Source of the DNA: Desulfarculales bacterium UBA696
GTDB lineage: Bacteria; Desulfobacterota; Syntrophobacteria; Syntrophobacterales; Syntrophobacteraceae
Assembly (NCBI GenBank): GCA_002298995.1
Contig: DBMO01000064.1
Location: 1 to 5,038, forward strand
DNA length: 5,038 nucleotides
Direction of reading: 5' to 3'
Of the stretch, positions 5,018 to 5,038 are shown piece by piece. The notes beneath the pieces are model-generated. The model was given only the letters and a program-made list of their open reading frames with translations, was not told where the DNA came from and searched no databases. The translations under genes were made by a program, and so were the position numbers. Position 1 is the stretch's first letter. Each line of letters starts with the position of its first letter.

Positions 5018-5038
5018 GTCATTCCCGCGGCGCTTCTG
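5018..5038. repeat. possible left arm of a GTCATTCCCGCG-type dispersed repeat, cut by the window edge
   Basis: GTCATTCCCGCGG (5018-5030) resembles the arm of small palindromic repeats found in many bacterial genomes, in which ATTCCCGC is mirrored a few bases later by GCGGGAAT. Only one arm is inside the window, so the call rests on resemblance. Confidence 0.22.

Noticed and set aside
4859..5038. CRISPR array or tRNA in the repeat-rich right end
   Set aside because: The repeats are inverted, not direct with regular spacers, and I see no cloverleaf or conserved T-loop sequence.

Overview
The window is GC-rich, densely coded DNA from a diderm (Gram-negative type) bacterium. Two genes encode predicted lipoproteins, and one of them resembles the outer-membrane lipoprotein receptor LolB. 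The long form of the Memo-like protein (with an N-terminal extension), a TPR lipoprotein and a Mut7-C RNase together suggest a deltaproteobacterial (Desulfobacterota-like) or related environmental lineage. That placement is inference from gene content; there is no rRNA or other phylogenetic marker here.

Layout: the first 118 bases hold only a possible 3' end of a rightward gene (2-49) and a short unassigned spacer. A leftward gene (119-1363) encodes an AmmeMemoRadiSam system protein B (MEMO1 family). A divergent intergenic region (1364-1491) carries a three-unit heptanucleotide repeat in the memo leader, a plausible sigma70-type promoter for the rightward genes with a small inverted repeat in its spacer, and the ribosome binding sites of both flanking genes. 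The rightward block is a tight cluster, almost certainly one operon: a TPR lipoprotein (1492-3195), a LolB-like lipoprotein (3228-4001), a Mut7-C RNase/zinc-ribbon protein (3998-4504) and an unrecognised 119-residue protein with a cationic N-terminal helix, a CxxC and a coiled coil (4491-4850). The gaps are 32 nt, then overlaps of 4 nt and 14 nt. The last 188 bases contain no gene but are packed with inverted repeats, including a nested 17-18 bp imperfect palindrome built from GGTC/GACC blocks.

How the genes may work together: the first two operon products are envelope proteins. A TPR scaffold and a LolB-like protein could both act in outer-membrane lipoprotein or exopolymer assembly. The Mut7-C protein is cytoplasmic and predicted to bind or cleave RNA, although the usual Asp of its TRD motif is Arg here. 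The fourth protein is unknown and may sit on the inner face of the membrane. No complete new defence or mobile system is visible. The best leads are the altered RNase motif, the unknown fourth gene and the palindromic element at the right end.
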